This document shows positions 44,052-53,460 of a stretch of 64,000 nt of DNA, piece after piece (positions within the stretch are counted from its first letter, which is position 1; each line of letters starts with the position of its first letter). The stretch covers positions 436,871 through 500,870 of the forward strand of contig NZ_LMHK01000001.1 in the NCBI RefSeq assembly GCF_001427875.1, written 5' to 3'. Under the pieces are notes generated by a model. The model was not told the DNA's origin. It made no database searches and worked only from the letters and a program-made list of their open reading frames with translations. The position numbers were made by a program, and so were the translations under genes. The DNA comes from Devosia sp. Root685. Its GTDB lineage: Bacteria; Pseudomonadota; Alphaproteobacteria; Rhizobiales; Devosiaceae.

Positions 44052-44804
44052 ATGCTCGGTCTAGGCTGGACAGAGATGCTGGTGATCGGCGTCGTTGCGC
44101 TGATCGTCATTGGCCCCAAGGACATGCCCGTCGTCATGGGACGCATCGGCAAGTTCGTGGGTCAAATCCGCCGTATGGGCAATGAGTTCCAGCGGGAAAT
44201 CAATCGGACGACCGGACTTGATGAGGTGCGCAATCTGCGCAATTCCATCACCTCGCCGCTCAAGAAAACCGCCGAAGAGATCCGCAAGGAATTCAACACG
44301 ATGACCCCGAGCGGCCCCCAGCCGAGCGGTGCCATCAAGCCGGCAGATCCCAAGGTGGAAAGCGTCGTCGACGAGCTTCGCAGCGCCGCGGGAATGCCTC
44401 CGGCGGAAAAGAAGTCGAGCGACGAATTGGCAGCCGACTATGGCTTCAAGGCCAGCGAGCCGGTGAAAGCCGCTAAGGTTGTGCGTGCGAAATCCGTTGC
44501 GGCGGCGCCGACTTCACCCGTCACGACGAGCGATCTTGCCCCGATCGAGCCGGCGAAAGCCAAGCCTTCGACTGCGAAAAAGACAGCACCCGCGACCAAA
44601 GCTGCTTCGGCCAAGACTGCTGCGACCAAGAAGCCTGCTGCCCCCAAGGTAGTGGCCACGACGGAAGTCGTTGCGCCCGCAAAGCCCGTGCGGAAGCCGC
44701 GAACCAAGGCCGCTGTCGCGGAGGTGGTTGCCGAGCCGGTCGCTCCCGTCAAGAAACCGCGTGCGCCTCGCAAGAAGCCGACTGACTCGGCAGAAACGAA
44801 ATAA
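44052..44804 (+). CDS. tatB: Sec-independent translocase protein TatB, with long basic tail
   Basis: The N-terminal membrane helix and the amphipathic helix (MLGLGWTEMLVIGVVALIVIG..., FVGQIRRMGNEFQREI) are TatB-type, and it recognises Tat signal peptides with TatC. At 250 aa it is much longer than E. coli TatB (171): residues about 150-250 are a low-complexity Lys/Ala/Pro/Thr tail (AKPSTAKKTAPATKAASAKT and similar), resembling histone-H1-like sequence. tatC follows after 2 nt. Confidence 0.94.
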   Translation: MLGLGWTEMLVIGVVALIVIGPKDMPVVMGRIGKFVGQIRRMGNEFQREINRTTGLDEVRNLRNSITSPLKKTAEEIRKEFNTMTPSGPQPSGAIKPADPKVESVVDELRSAAGMPPAEKKSSDELAADYGFKASEPVKAAKVVRAKSVAAAPTSPVTTSDLAPIEPAKAKPSTAKKTAPATKAASAKTAATKKPAAPKVVATTEVVAPAKPVRKPRTKAAVAEVVAEPVAPVKKPRAPRKKPTDSAETK

Positions 44805-44806
44805 CG

Positions 44807-45649
44807 ATGGCCGACGCAAAGCAGCCGCAACTGGAAGACAAGAACAAGCCCGAGGTCGAAGACGAACTCGCTGGCAGCGAAGCGCCGCTTCTCGAACACC
44901 TTATCGAGCTGCGCAAGCGCCTCATAAATTGCGCCATTGCCATCGTCGTTCTGATGGTCGGGTGTTTCCTCGTCTCCAAGAATATTTTCGATATTCTCCT
45001 CGGGCCATATCGCGGCGTTTACGCCAGCGATCCCACGCACACGATCGAGCTTATCTATACCGCGCCCCAGGAACTGTTCTTTACCGAACTCAACCTGGCG
45101 TTTTTCGGCGCCATCTTCCTCGGCTTTCCGTTCCTTGCCTCGCAGATTTATCTCTTCATGGCGCCGGGGCTCTACAAGCACGAACGCAAGGCGCTGGTCC
45201 CCTATCTCATTGCGACGCCCGTGTTCTTCGTGCTGGGCGCGTTGATGGTCTATTTCACCGTGCTGCCCATGGCGCTGCATTTCTTTGCGGGCATGGAAAC
45301 CGAGGAAATCAAGCTCGTGCCGCGCGTGTCCGAATATCTCGGCTTCGCCATGACGCTGATTTTGGCGTTCGGCATCTGCTTCCAGTTGCCGGTCGTGCTC
45401 ACGCTTCTCGCGCAGATCGATCTCGTCAATGTCGAGATGCTCAAGAAGGGCCGTCGCTATGCCGTTGTCGGCATCCTGATCGTTGCCGCCTTGATCACGC
45501 CGCCGGACCCGATCTCCCAGATCGGGCTTGCCCTGCCGATGTACGCGCTTTACGAACTGGCGATCCTGTCGGTTCGGGTGGTGCAGAAGCGGCGCGAGGC
45601 CAAATTGGCTGCCGAGAACGCCGAGCTTTCCGGTTCATCTAGCGAATAG
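44807..45649 (+). CDS. tatC: Sec-independent translocase protein TatC
   Basis: The 280-aa polytopic protein has six membrane helices. It has the typical N-terminal LLEHLIELRKRLI segment (twin-arginine recognition site) and the PGLYKHERK loop, and forms the core receptor of the Tat translocase. It is the last gene of the tatABC operon. The next gene, serS, is 121 bp away. Confidence 0.96.
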   Translation: MADAKQPQLEDKNKPEVEDELAGSEAPLLEHLIELRKRLINCAIAIVVLMVGCFLVSKNIFDILLGPYRGVYASDPTHTIELIYTAPQELFFTELNLAFFGAIFLGFPFLASQIYLFMAPGLYKHERKALVPYLIATPVFFVLGALMVYFTVLPMALHFFAGMETEEIKLVPRVSEYLGFAMTLILAFGICFQLPVVLTLLAQIDLVNVEMLKKGRRYAVVGILIVAALITPPDPISQIGLALPMYALYELAILSVRVVQKRREAKLAAENAELSGSSSE

Positions 45650-45770
45650 CTGCTCCGCGTTCTCTCGCGGGTGCAGCTTAGTTCTGCCCCGCGGCGCTGG
45701 CAGGCGCGCCCAGGGGCATCGACCCAGGGCCTGCGTCAAACCAGAGGCGGGCAAGGGCCCGTAAGAACCG

Positions 45771-47099
45771 ATGTTCGATATCAAGTGGATCAGAGCCAAC
45801 GCCGAAGCTTTCGACGCCGCCGTTTCCCGGCGCAAGAACGTTTCCGTGCGCTCCTCCGATCTTCTGGCGATCGATGATCGGCGCCGCGAGATCATCGTCC
45901 GCCTCAATGAAGCGCAGGAAAAGCGCAACGCGCTTTCCAAGCAGATCGGCCAGGCCAAGGCGCAGAAGGACGAAGCCAAGGCCCAGGAGCTGATGGCCGA
46001 AGTCGCGCGCCTCAAGGATTTCATCCCCACTGGCGAAGCCGAGGAACGCGCCGTTGAAACCGAACTGCGCGCCGCGCTGTCGGTCATTCCCAATCTGATG
46101 TTCGACGATGTGCCGCTGGGTGACGACGAAAGCGACAATGTCGAATATTTCGGCGCCAACGGCACGGCAGAAATCGCCGCAAGGCAGCGGCCGGCCAAGC
46201 CGTCCTTCAGCTTTGCGCCCAAAGAGCACTACGAAATCGGCGTAGCCGAAAAAGACATGGACTTCGAAGTGGCCGCCAAGCTTTCCGGCAGCCGCTTCGT
46301 GGTGCTGAAGGGTCAGATTGCACGCCTCGAACGCGCCCTCGGCCAGTTCATGCTCGACGTGCATACGACCGAGCACGGCTATCTCGAAGTGCAGCCGCCG
46401 CTGCTGGTGCGCGACGAAGCGCTGTTTGGCACCAACCAGTTGCCGAAATTCGAGGAAGACCTGTTCTTCACCCCCCATGGCGACTCGCGCCTGGCGCTGA
46501 TCCCGACGGCGGAAGTGCCGCTCACCAATATGGTGCGCGACTCCATTCTTTCCGAAGAAGAACTGCCGCTGCGTTTCGCGGCGCTGACGCCCTGTTTCCG
46601 CTCTGAAGCAGGCTCGGCTGGCCGCGATACCCGCGGCATGCTGCGCCAGCATCAGTTCGACAAGGTCGAAATGGTGTCGATCACGACCCCGGAAGAATCG
46701 GTCAACGAGCACGAGCGCATGCTGTCCTGCGCCGAAACGGTGCTGCAGCGCCTCGGCCTCCACTATCGCGTCATGATGCTATGCACCGGAGATACCGGGT
46801 TCGGCGCCCGCAAGACCTATGACCTCGAAGTCTGGCTGCCGGGGCAGGATACCTATCGCGAGATTTCGTCCGTGTCCGTCTGCGGCGATTTCCAGGCCCG
46901 CCGCATGGAAGCGCGCTATCGCCCTTCCGGCGAAAAGCAGGCGCCGCGCTATGTGCACACGCTCAATGGTTCCGGCACCGCCGTTGGCCGTTGTCTCATC
47001 GCGGTGCTGGAAAACTATCAGCAGGAAGACGGCTCGGTGCTGATTCCGGAGGCCTTGCAGCCTTATATGGGCGGCCTCATCTCCATCGGAGGTAAGTGA
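45771..47099 (+). CDS. serS: Seryl-tRNA synthetase
   Basis: This class II enzyme charges tRNA-Ser and tRNA-Sec. The N-terminal coiled-coil arm (about 25-110) that holds the long variable arm of the tRNA is visible, then motif 2 ([20 protein letters not shown]) and motif 3 ([17 protein letters not shown]). Length 442 aa. The gap to tatC contains no hairpin I would call strong. Its end carries ggaggt, the Shine-Dalgarno for surE. Confidence 0.96.
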   Translation: MFDIKWIRANAEAFDAAVSRRKNVSVRSSDLLAIDDRRREIIVRLNEAQEKRNALSKQIGQAKAQKDEAKAQELMAEVARLKDFIPTGEAEERAVETELRAALSVIPNLMFDDVPLGDDESDNVEYFGANGTAEIAARQRPAKPSFSFAPKEHYEIGVAEKDMDFEVAAKLSGSRFVVLKGQIARLERALGQFMLDVHTTEHGYLEVQPPLLVRDEALFGTNQLPKFEEDLFFTPHGDSRLALIPTAEVPLTNMVRDSILSEEELPLRFAALTPCFRSEAGSAGRDTRGMLRQHQFDKVEMVSITTPEESVNEHERMLSCAETVLQRLGLHYRVMMLCTGDTGFGARKTYDLEVWLPGQDTYREISSVSVCGDFQARRMEARYRPSGEKQAPRYVHTLNGSGTAVGRCLIAVLENYQQEDGSVLIPEALQPYMGGLISIGGK

Positions 47100-47102
47100 T
47101 CC

Positions 47103-47873
47103 ATGCGCATCCTCATCACCAATGACGATGGTGTGGATGCGCCAGGGATCGCCATCATGGCCGATATCGCCGCCGCGCTTTCGGACGATGTCTGGATCGT
47201 GGCGCCCGATGGAAACCAGTCCGGGGCAGGGCACCGCTTCACGCTGGGCCGCGAACTATCCCTCGAACAGCGCGGTCCCCGGCGCTTTAGCGTGACCGGC
47301 GGGTCACCCGCCGATTGCGTCGTGGCAGGAATGACCCATCTGCTGGCCGACAAGCCGGCCGACCTCGTTCTCTCCGGCGTTAATGCCGGGCAGAATCTTG
47401 GCGACATCGTCAATTGCTCGGGTACCGCCGCCGGAGCGCGCGAAGGCGCGCTGCAAGGCGCAGTCGGAATCGCGATGAGTCAAGCGATCGACTACGAGAG
47501 AAGCCGCACGGTCGATTGGTCCAATTCGATTCGTTTCGGGACAGATGTCGTCCGGGCGATTCTTTCGGCGCGGGGGCAGGATGACGTTTTTTACAACGTG
47601 AACTTCCCAGTTTGTCCGCCGGGTGAGGTCGCTGGAATTACAGCCGTGCCGCACCAGCGCTTTTCACGCTCGGCCTTCCGCTACTATCCCAGCGACAGGG
47701 AAGGTGAGTTTTTTATCTCCATTCCTGAAACACCTATGCCCTTGGATCCAAATGCGGATTTCGAGGTTTTGCGTCGCAGGAACACGATTACGGTGACCCC
47801 TTTCGCGCTGCAGCAAACCGAAAAGATGGCGCTGGAACGGCTGTCAAATCTGCGCTTGTCCCCCGAGGCGTAA
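47103..47873 (+). CDS. surE: 5'/3'-nucleotidase SurE
   Basis: SurE is a metal-dependent nucleoside monophosphatase and exopolyphosphatase. The metal motif NDDGVDAPGI is at the N-terminus and the conserved SGVNAGQNLGDIVNCSGTAAGAREG follows in the middle. The 256-aa length is normal. It overlaps the operon with serS (3-nt gap). In many alphaproteobacteria pcm follows surE; here nlpD follows directly after a 128-bp gap. Confidence 0.95.
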   Translation: MRILITNDDGVDAPGIAIMADIAAALSDDVWIVAPDGNQSGAGHRFTLGRELSLEQRGPRRFSVTGGSPADCVVAGMTHLLADKPADLVLSGVNAGQNLGDIVNCSGTAAGAREGALQGAVGIAMSQAIDYERSRTVDWSNSIRFGTDVVRAILSARGQDDVFYNVNFPVCPPGEVAGITAVPHQRFSRSAFRYYPSDREGEFFISIPETPMPLDPNADFEVLRRRNTITVTPFALQQTEKMALERLSNLRLSPEA

Positions 47874-48001
47874 TCTTAACCTTACCCATTCGACAACATG
47901 GCCCGTTCGATTTCACTCAAATCGCATCGGCTTTAAGGCCCCTTTTACCTTACCGGCCTAATCTCGATTCCAGTGTAAAGTACCTGCGTACGAGTTAGCC
48001 G

Positions 48002-49303
48002 ATGCGTAAAAACCTGTCTGTCAGGGTGCCTAAAGGTGCGGTCGCCGTGGCTGGTCTGTTAGTAGCAGCCGTCGGCTTGTCCGGTTGTTCAAGTCTTGGA
48101 TCGCGAGCGTTTGGCGATTCTACGACGACCGGCTCAGTCGCCCAGTCATCCGCACCTGCCACGCTGAACCAGCCCATGCCAGCCTCGCTTGGAGCGCCTG
48201 CCACCGTGCAGGTCGCCGAGCAGCGGTTTCTGCCGCCGGCGCCGATTGGTTCTGCCTGGGGCGCCTCTCCCGTTCAATCCGCGTCGCCCGTTCAGCCGGG
48301 CTTCACGCAGCCAGCCGGCGCGGTTTCGCCGATTGGTATGGGGGCGAGTGCGCCCTCGGTTCGATCCCAGGATCTTCCTGTACTGAGTTCATCCGCTTCC
48401 ATGGGAACCCCGCAAGCCATGCCCGCCATGCAGACTTCGGCCTCCGTGCCGTCTATGCCACCTGCCGTTGCCCTCGGTTCGCTTCCGAGCTCCAACGCTG
48501 CATTGCCTGTCAACAACAGCGTGCCGAGCGCTGCGCCCGCCGCGGTGCCGGCAACGGGCGGCGCCTATACGCACACCATCGCTGGTGGCGAGTCGCTCTA
48601 TACGATCGCCCGCCGCTATGAGGTGACCACCCAGGCGCTGGTGCAGGCGAACGGCCTCTCCTCGCCCGACAAGATCGTCGTCGGGCAGGCGCTGATCATT
48701 CCGGGTCGCCCGGATCTGGTTCGTACGCCGCAGACACCAGCGCAGGCGCCGGTTCAGTTGGCCAGCGCCACACCGGTCCTCGGCGCCGCTCCTGCGCCTC
48801 TGGGTCGCCCTCAGGCTACGCCCCAGCCGGTCGCTGTCGCCCCTGCGGCAACTCCGGCGCCGGTTGCTGCTCCTGTCGCCACTCCCGCGCCAACTCAGGT
48901 CGCAACGGCCCCCGCTGCCGAGCCTGTCGCCTCCGGCAATGACAAGTTCCGCTGGCCGGTTAGCGGTCGCGTCATCACCGACTTTGCCGCCTCGCGTGGC
49001 ACGGGCATAAATATCGACGTGCCCGAAGGCTCGACGGTCAAGGCCGCTGAAAATGGCACCGTCATCTATGTCGGCTCCGGCGTCGAAGGGTATGGCAACC
49101 TGATCCTCATTCGCCACGCCAATGGCTACGTGTCTGCCTATGCGCATCTCAACGGCATGAACGTTGCCAAGGGTGCAGCGGTCAATCGTGGCGACGCCAT
49201 CGGCACAGTCGGCATGAGCGGTTCGGTTTCGAAGCCCCAGCTGCATTTCGAACTGCGCAAGGGCGCAACGCCGGTCGATCCAGTGCCGCTGCTGGCAAGC
49301 TGA
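48002..49303 (+). CDS. NlpD-like lipoprotein: LysM plus catalytically degenerate LytM domain
   Basis: A lipobox (LSGC, Cys near residue 29) marks an outer-membrane lipoprotein. A long Pro/Ala/Ser-rich linker with one LysM domain (about 196-240, HTIAGGESLYTIARRYEV) precedes a C-terminal M23/LytM domain (about 318-433). The zinc ligands are missing: the HxGxD position reads GINID and the HxH position reads QLHF, as in E. coli NlpD/EnvC. Such proteins do not cut peptidoglycan but activate amidases for cell separation. ATG 48002 is the only good start. Confidence 0.92.
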   Translation: MRKNLSVRVPKGAVAVAGLLVAAVGLSGCSSLGSRAFGDSTTTGSVAQSSAPATLNQPMPASLGAPATVQVAEQRFLPPAPIGSAWGASPVQSASPVQPGFTQPAGAVSPIGMGASAPSVRSQDLPVLSSSASMGTPQAMPAMQTSASVPSMPPAVALGSLPSSNAALPVNNSVPSAAPAAVPATGGAYTHTIAGGESLYTIARRYEVTTQALVQANGLSSPDKIVVGQALIIPGRPDLVRTPQTPAQAPVQLASATPVLGAAPAPLGRPQATPQPVAVAPAATPAPVAAPVATPAPTQVATAPAAEPVASGNDKFRWPVSGRVITDFAASRGTGINIDVPEGSTVKAAENGTVIYVGSGVEGYGNLILIRHANGYVSAYAHLNGMNVAKGAAVNRGDAIGTVGMSGSVSKPQLHFELRKGATPVDPVPLLAS

Positions 49304-49322
49304 GATCCGCAAGGAAATTGAA

Positions 49323-49347
49323 AGGGCCGGTGCAATGCGCCGGCCCT
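49323..49347. terminator. Terminator between nlpD-like and DUF815 genes
   Basis: An 8-bp perfect stem (agggccgg / ccggccct) with a 9-nt loop lies between convergent genes and is followed by cttcg on the plus strand. On the minus strand the tail is tttcaattt, so it may serve both directions. Confidence 0.75.
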
Positions 49348-49374
49348 CTTCGTTCGTCCAACTTGCAATCGGTA

Positions 49375-50241
49375 TTAGACCACCTTGCCCTGTTCGCCGG
49401 CTAAGCTGCGGATCAATTGGATCGCGACGCGGCCAGATCGGGAGCCACGGGTGGCGGCCCATTCGATGGCGCGAGCGCGCAGCGTCTCGTCTTCGAGCGC
49501 CAGCCCATAATAATCGGCATAGCCGCGAACCATGGCGAGGTAGGTGTCTTGATCGGAATTGTGGAACCCAAGCCAGAGCCCGAAGCGGTCTGATAGCGAC
49601 ACTTTTTCTTCCACAGCTTCGCTCGGATTGATCGCCGTGGAGCGTTCATTCTCGATCATGTCGCGCGGCATAAGGTGGCGGCGGTTCGAGGTGGCATAGA
49701 AGAGCACATTGTCCGGACGCCCTTCGAGGCCGCCGTCGAGAATGGTCTTGAGCGATTTGTAGCTCGTCTCGCCGCTATCGAAGCTGAGGTCGTCGCAGAA
49801 GATGATGAAGCGCGCCGGATGGCCCGAAATGGCCCGCATGAGCTGGGGCAGGGTATCGAGGTCTTCGCGTGCGATTTCGATCAGAACCAACGGCTCGAAA
49901 CCGTCCCGCGCGCCGATATCGGCGTGAATGGCCTTGACCAGTGAGCTCTTGCCCATGCCGCGGGCGCCCCAGAGCAGGGCGTTATTGGCACCATGGCCAC
50001 GGGCAAATTGCTCGGTATTCCTAAGAAGAACATCACGGACGTGATCGATGCCACGCAGCATATCGAGCGGCACGCGACTGACCTTTGGTACCGGCAGCAA
50101 GGCCTCGGACTCGCCCTGCCAATGGTAGGCGTCGGCTGCACCAAGCTCGAAAGTGGCCATTTCACCGGTGGTTGTTTCCAGCGCCTCGGCAATTGCCTCG
50201 AGAGCCGTAGCAATACGGCCAAGATAGTCTTTGGTTTTCAC
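49375..50241 (-). CDS. DUF815-family AAA-type ATPase
   Basis: The 288-aa P-loop protein has Walker A WGARGMGKSSLVKAI (about 91-105) and Walker B IIFCDDLSFD (about 142-151), in an AAA-like fold of the DUF815 family. Function is unknown; the family is widespread in proteobacteria. The start is a GTG at 50241 with aagga 8 nt upstream. It is divergent from yajC. Confidence 0.9.
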   Translation of the reverse strand: MKTKDYLGRIATALEAIAEALETTTGEMATFELGAADAYHWQGESEALLPVPKVSRVPLDMLRGIDHVRDVLLRNTEQFARGHGANNALLWGARGMGKSSLVKAIHADIGARDGFEPLVLIEIAREDLDTLPQLMRAISGHPARFIIFCDDLSFDSGETSYKSLKTILDGGLEGRPDNVLFYATSNRRHLMPRDMIENERSTAINPSEAVEEKVSLSDRFGLWLGFHNSDQDTYLAMVRGYADYYGLALEDETLRARAIEWAATRGSRSGRVAIQLIRSLAGEQGKVV

Positions 50242-50433
50242 CGGTTCAGTCCTTCAATTCAAGCGCGGCATTGTGTTCCGTGAATGGCTTTGCAATCACA
50301 AGGGGCCAAATGTATAGTCCGCGCGATTTTGGCCGGGGTGCAAGTGCACAGGACCCCATTCGCGTCCAGTCTGCAGCCTTGGCTGTGTGGCGCTCTTCTC
50401 CCCCAAACAAGAAGAATCATAGGAGTTCGCCTG

Positions 50434-50787
50434 ATGTTTGTAACGCCCGCTTTTGCGCAGGATGCAGCCGCACCCGCCACGGGAGGAGGTTTTTCCGATA
50501 TTCTGATCCAGTTGATGCCGATCGTTCTGCTGGTTCTGATTTTCTGGCTCCTGATCTTCCGTCCGCAGCAGAAGCGCCTCAAAGCACAACAGGCTATGCT
50601 CTCGGCTATTCGCCGTGGCGATACTGTGGTGACCACCGGCGGCATCGTCGGCAAGGTGACCAAGGCCGTTGATGGCGAAGATCTGGAAGTGGAAATCTCC
50701 CAGGGCGTTAAGGTCAAGCTCGTGCGCGGCATGATTGCCGATGTGCGCTCCAAGGCCGAGCCGGTCAACGACAACAAGCCGGCCTAA
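50434..50787 (+). CDS. yajC: Preprotein translocase accessory protein YajC
   Basis: The 117-aa protein has one membrane helix (ILIQLMPIVLLVLIFWLLIF, about 22-41) followed by the YajC motif FRPQQKR and a cytoplasmic tail. It joins SecDF-YidC to the SecYEG translocase. Start ATG 50434 has aggag 8 nt upstream. The frame is open upstream to 50284 without conservation. An intrinsic terminator separates it from secDF. Confidence 0.95.
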   Translation: MFVTPAFAQDAAAPATGGGFSDILIQLMPIVLLVLIFWLLIFRPQQKRLKAQQAMLSAIRRGDTVVTTGGIVGKVTKAVDGEDLEVEISQGVKVKLVRGMIADVRSKAEPVNDNKPA

Positions 50788-50800
50788 GCCGGACCATTTC

Positions 50801-50828
50801 AGCCGGAGCCCGAAAGGCTCCGGCTTTC
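50801..50828 (+). terminator. Intrinsic terminator between yajC and secDF
   Basis: A perfect 10-bp stem (agccggagcc / ggctccggct) with loop cgaaa is followed by tttc. It implies secDF has its own promoter. Confidence 0.85.
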
Positions 50829-50843
50829 TGACTCTTTGAAGCC

Positions 50844-50888
50844 GCATGTCTTGGTCCCGAAACCGGTACCTACCTTCGCCAGACATGC
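50844..50888 (+). repeat. 45-bp Hyphomicrobiales-type intergenic repeat, copy 2
   Basis: It runs from gcatgtct to agacatgc with core tcccgaaaccgg, and matches the reverse complement of 11082-11126 at about 35 of 45 positions. It fills the short gap between the yajC terminator and the secDF start. Confidence 0.75.
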
Positions 50889-50904
50889 TCTAGGACGCCG
50901 TTTC

Positions 50905-53460
50905 ATGAACCAGTCGCCGTTCCGCGTAGCAATCATTCTGTTCGTCGCGATCGCGGGTATTCTGTTTGCAGCCCCCAATTTCTTGCCTCAGCAAGTGCGG
51001 GATGCGCTCCCTGGATGGCTGCCCCAGCCGGGCCTGGTTCTTGGTCTCGACTTGCAGGGCGGTTCGCACCTGCTGCTCGAAGTCGATCGGGCGGGCATTG
51101 TCGCGCAGCGCCTCAGCGATGTGCGCCGCGACGCACGCAACGTGCTGGCCAATCAGAACGGCATCGGCAACATCATCACGACGGATGAAGCCAATAACGC
51201 AATCTATATCGAGCTGACCGATCCGACCCAGAAAGAGCAGGCACTGACTGCCCTTCAGGGGATTCAGAACACCGTCAATAATTCGCTGTTCTCCGGCGGC
51301 ACCGGTATTCAGGAACTGGCATTCGGCGAGCGGCCGGACGGCCGGATTTCTATTTCTTTGACGCCCGAGGGCATTACGCAGCGCATGAGCTCGCTCGTCG
51401 CGCAGTCCATCGAAGTCATTCGTAGCCGTATCGACGAACTCGGTACGACCGAACCGACCATCCAACGCCAGGGTGATACCCGCGTCATGGTGCAGGTGCC
51501 GGGCTTTGGCGATTCTACCCGTCTCAAGAACATCATCTCGCAGACCGCTCGCCTGACGTTCCACTTGGTCTATCCCGGCCTGACCGCGAACCAGGCCGAG
51601 GCGCAGGGCCTGCCGGCCGGCACAATGATTCTGCCGAGCCAGGACGGCGGACGCGAGCTGCTCTATGAAGATGTCGCCCTGGGCGGCGAATCTCTCGTTG
51701 ATGCGCAGCCGTCTTACGATTCCCAGCGCGGCATTCCGGTCGTCAGCTTCAAGTTCGACACACGCGGCGCCGTCACTTTCAGCGAACTGACCTCGGCCAA
51801 TGTCGGTCAGCGCTTTGCGATCGTACTCGACAATACCGTCATCACCGCTCCGGTCATCCAGCAGCCAATCACCGGCGGCTCGGGTCAGATCAGTGGCAGC
51901 TTTACGACCGCTTCGGCCAATGACCTTGCGGTGCTGCTGCGTGCCGGCGCGCTACCGGCGAGCCTCAACGTCATCGAAGAGCGTACGGTCGACGCCAGCC
52001 TTGGTGCCGACTCCATTCAGGCCGGCCTCACCGCTGGTATCGTGGCGTCGGTTCTGGTCGTGACCTTCATGGTTATCGCCTATGGCGTTTGGGGCATCTT
52101 CGCCAACGTCTCGCTGGTGCTTAACGTTGTCCTGATCTTTGCCGCGCTCTCGACGCTGGGATCGACACTGACACTGCCCGGTATTGCCGGTATCGTCCTG
52201 ACCATCGGTATGGCCGTGGACGCCAACGTGCTGATCTACGAGCGAATGCGAGAAGAGCAGCGAGCAGGGCGTACGCCCTTACAGGCCATCAATGCCGGCT
52301 TCGAGCGCGCCTGGGGCACGATCGTCGACTCGCATCTGACCCAGCTCGTGGCTGCCGTGGTGCTCTACTTCATGGGCTCGGGCCCGGTGCAGGGCTTTGC
52401 CGTTACTCTTGGCCTCGGCATCCTGACTTCGCTCTTCACGTCCTACACGGTCACCTCCTATCAAGTGAACCTGTGGTACAAGCGCGTTCGTCCCAAAGAG
52501 CTGAAAATCCAGCATTTCCGCTTCATTCCGGACGGCACCAAGATCCCGTTCATGAAGATCTCGCGCTATGTGATTGCGCTTTCGATCGTCATGTCCGTCA
52601 TCTCGATCGGCGCAGCCTATTTCAAGGGCTTCAACCTCGGCATCGACTTTGTCGGCGGCACCGCGATCGAAGTGCAGCATACGGGCGGCCCTGCCGACGC
52701 TGGCCAGGTTCGCGAATTGCTGGATGGTCTCAACCTCGGCGAAATTCAGGTTCAGGGCTTCGGTACGCCCGAGGATCTGCTGGTTCGCGTGCAGGCACAG
52801 GAAGGTGGACAGGCGGCCGACCAGGTTGCGGTGCAGAAGGTTCAGGACGCTCTTGCCGGGGACAATTACTCGGTCAGGCGCACTGAGGCCGTTAGTGGTA
52901 CGGTGTCGGGCGAACTGGCCTGGACCGGCACCATGGCCGTCATCATCGCCCTCATCTGTATCCTGATCTATATCTGGTTCCGTTTCGAGTGGCAGTTCGC
53001 TCTCGCGGCCGTGACGACGACGTCGCACGATATCATCATGACCATTGGTCTGTTCTCGATCACCGGGCTGGAGTTCAATCTCAGTTCCATTGCGGCGGTG
53101 CTGACGCTTGTCGGTCTATCGCTCAACGAAACCGTGGTCGTTTCCGACCGTATCCGCGAAAACTTGTTGAAATACAGGAAGATGCCACTGCCTGAGCTGA
53201 TCGATCTATCGATCAACCAGACCATCGTGCGTACCTCGCTCACCCAGTTCACCGTGCTTCTGGCCCTCGTGCCGCTGGTGCTGTTCGGCGGCGAAGCCCT
53301 GCGCAGCTTCACCATCGCCATGACCTTCGGCTCGCTCGTCGGCATGTATTCGTCGGTGATCGTCAACGGCCCGATCCTGATCAATTTCGGCCTCAAGCAG
53401 AAGACCGACGAAGAGCTCGCGGCCAAAAAGGAAAAATCGTCGGATGGCGCTTCCGTCTGA
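50905..53460 (+). CDS. secDF: SecD-SecF fusion protein
   Basis: One 851-aa chain carries both accessory subunits of the Sec translocase, which use the proton gradient to pull proteins into the periplasm. SecD part: GLDLQGGSHLLLEVD near residue 48, periplasmic P1 domain and six membrane helices (about 375-530). SecF part from about 550: LGIDFVGGTAIEV and six helices. Fusion is common in alphaproteobacteria. ATG 50905 begins the first membrane helix and is preceded by tagga. It overlaps the start of the next gene by 17 nt. Confidence 0.96.
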   Translation: MNQSPFRVAIILFVAIAGILFAAPNFLPQQVRDALPGWLPQPGLVLGLDLQGGSHLLLEVDRAGIVAQRLSDVRRDARNVLANQNGIGNIITTDEANNAIYIELTDPTQKEQALTALQGIQNTVNNSLFSGGTGIQELAFGERPDGRISISLTPEGITQRMSSLVAQSIEVIRSRIDELGTTEPTIQRQGDTRVMVQVPGFGDSTRLKNIISQTARLTFHLVYPGLTANQAEAQGLPAGTMILPSQDGGRELLYEDVALGGESLVDAQPSYDSQRGIPVVSFKFDTRGAVTFSELTSANVGQRFAIVLDNTVITAPVIQQPITGGSGQISGSFTTASANDLAVLLRAGALPASLNVIEERTVDASLGADSIQAGLTAGIVASVLVVTFMVIAYGVWGIFANVSLVLNVVLIFAALSTLGSTLTLPGIAGIVLTIGMAVDANVLIYERMREEQRAGRTPLQAINAGFERAWGTIVDSHLTQLVAAVVLYFMGSGPVQGFAVTLGLGILTSLFTSYTVTSYQVNLWYKRVRPKELKIQHFRFIPDGTKIPFMKISRYVIALSIVMSVISIGAAYFKGFNLGIDFVGGTAIEVQHTGGPADAGQVRELLDGLNLGEIQVQGFGTPEDLLVRVQAQEGGQAADQVAVQKVQDALAGDNYSVRRTEAVSGTVSGELAWTGTMAVIIALICILIYIWFRFEWQFALAAVTTTSHDIIMTIGLFSITGLEFNLSSIAAVLTLVGLSLNETVVVSDRIRENLLKYRKMPLPELIDLSINQTIVRTSLTQFTVLLALVPLVLFGGEALRSFTIAMTFGSLVGMYSSVIVNGPILINFGLKQKTDEELAAKKEKSSDGASV

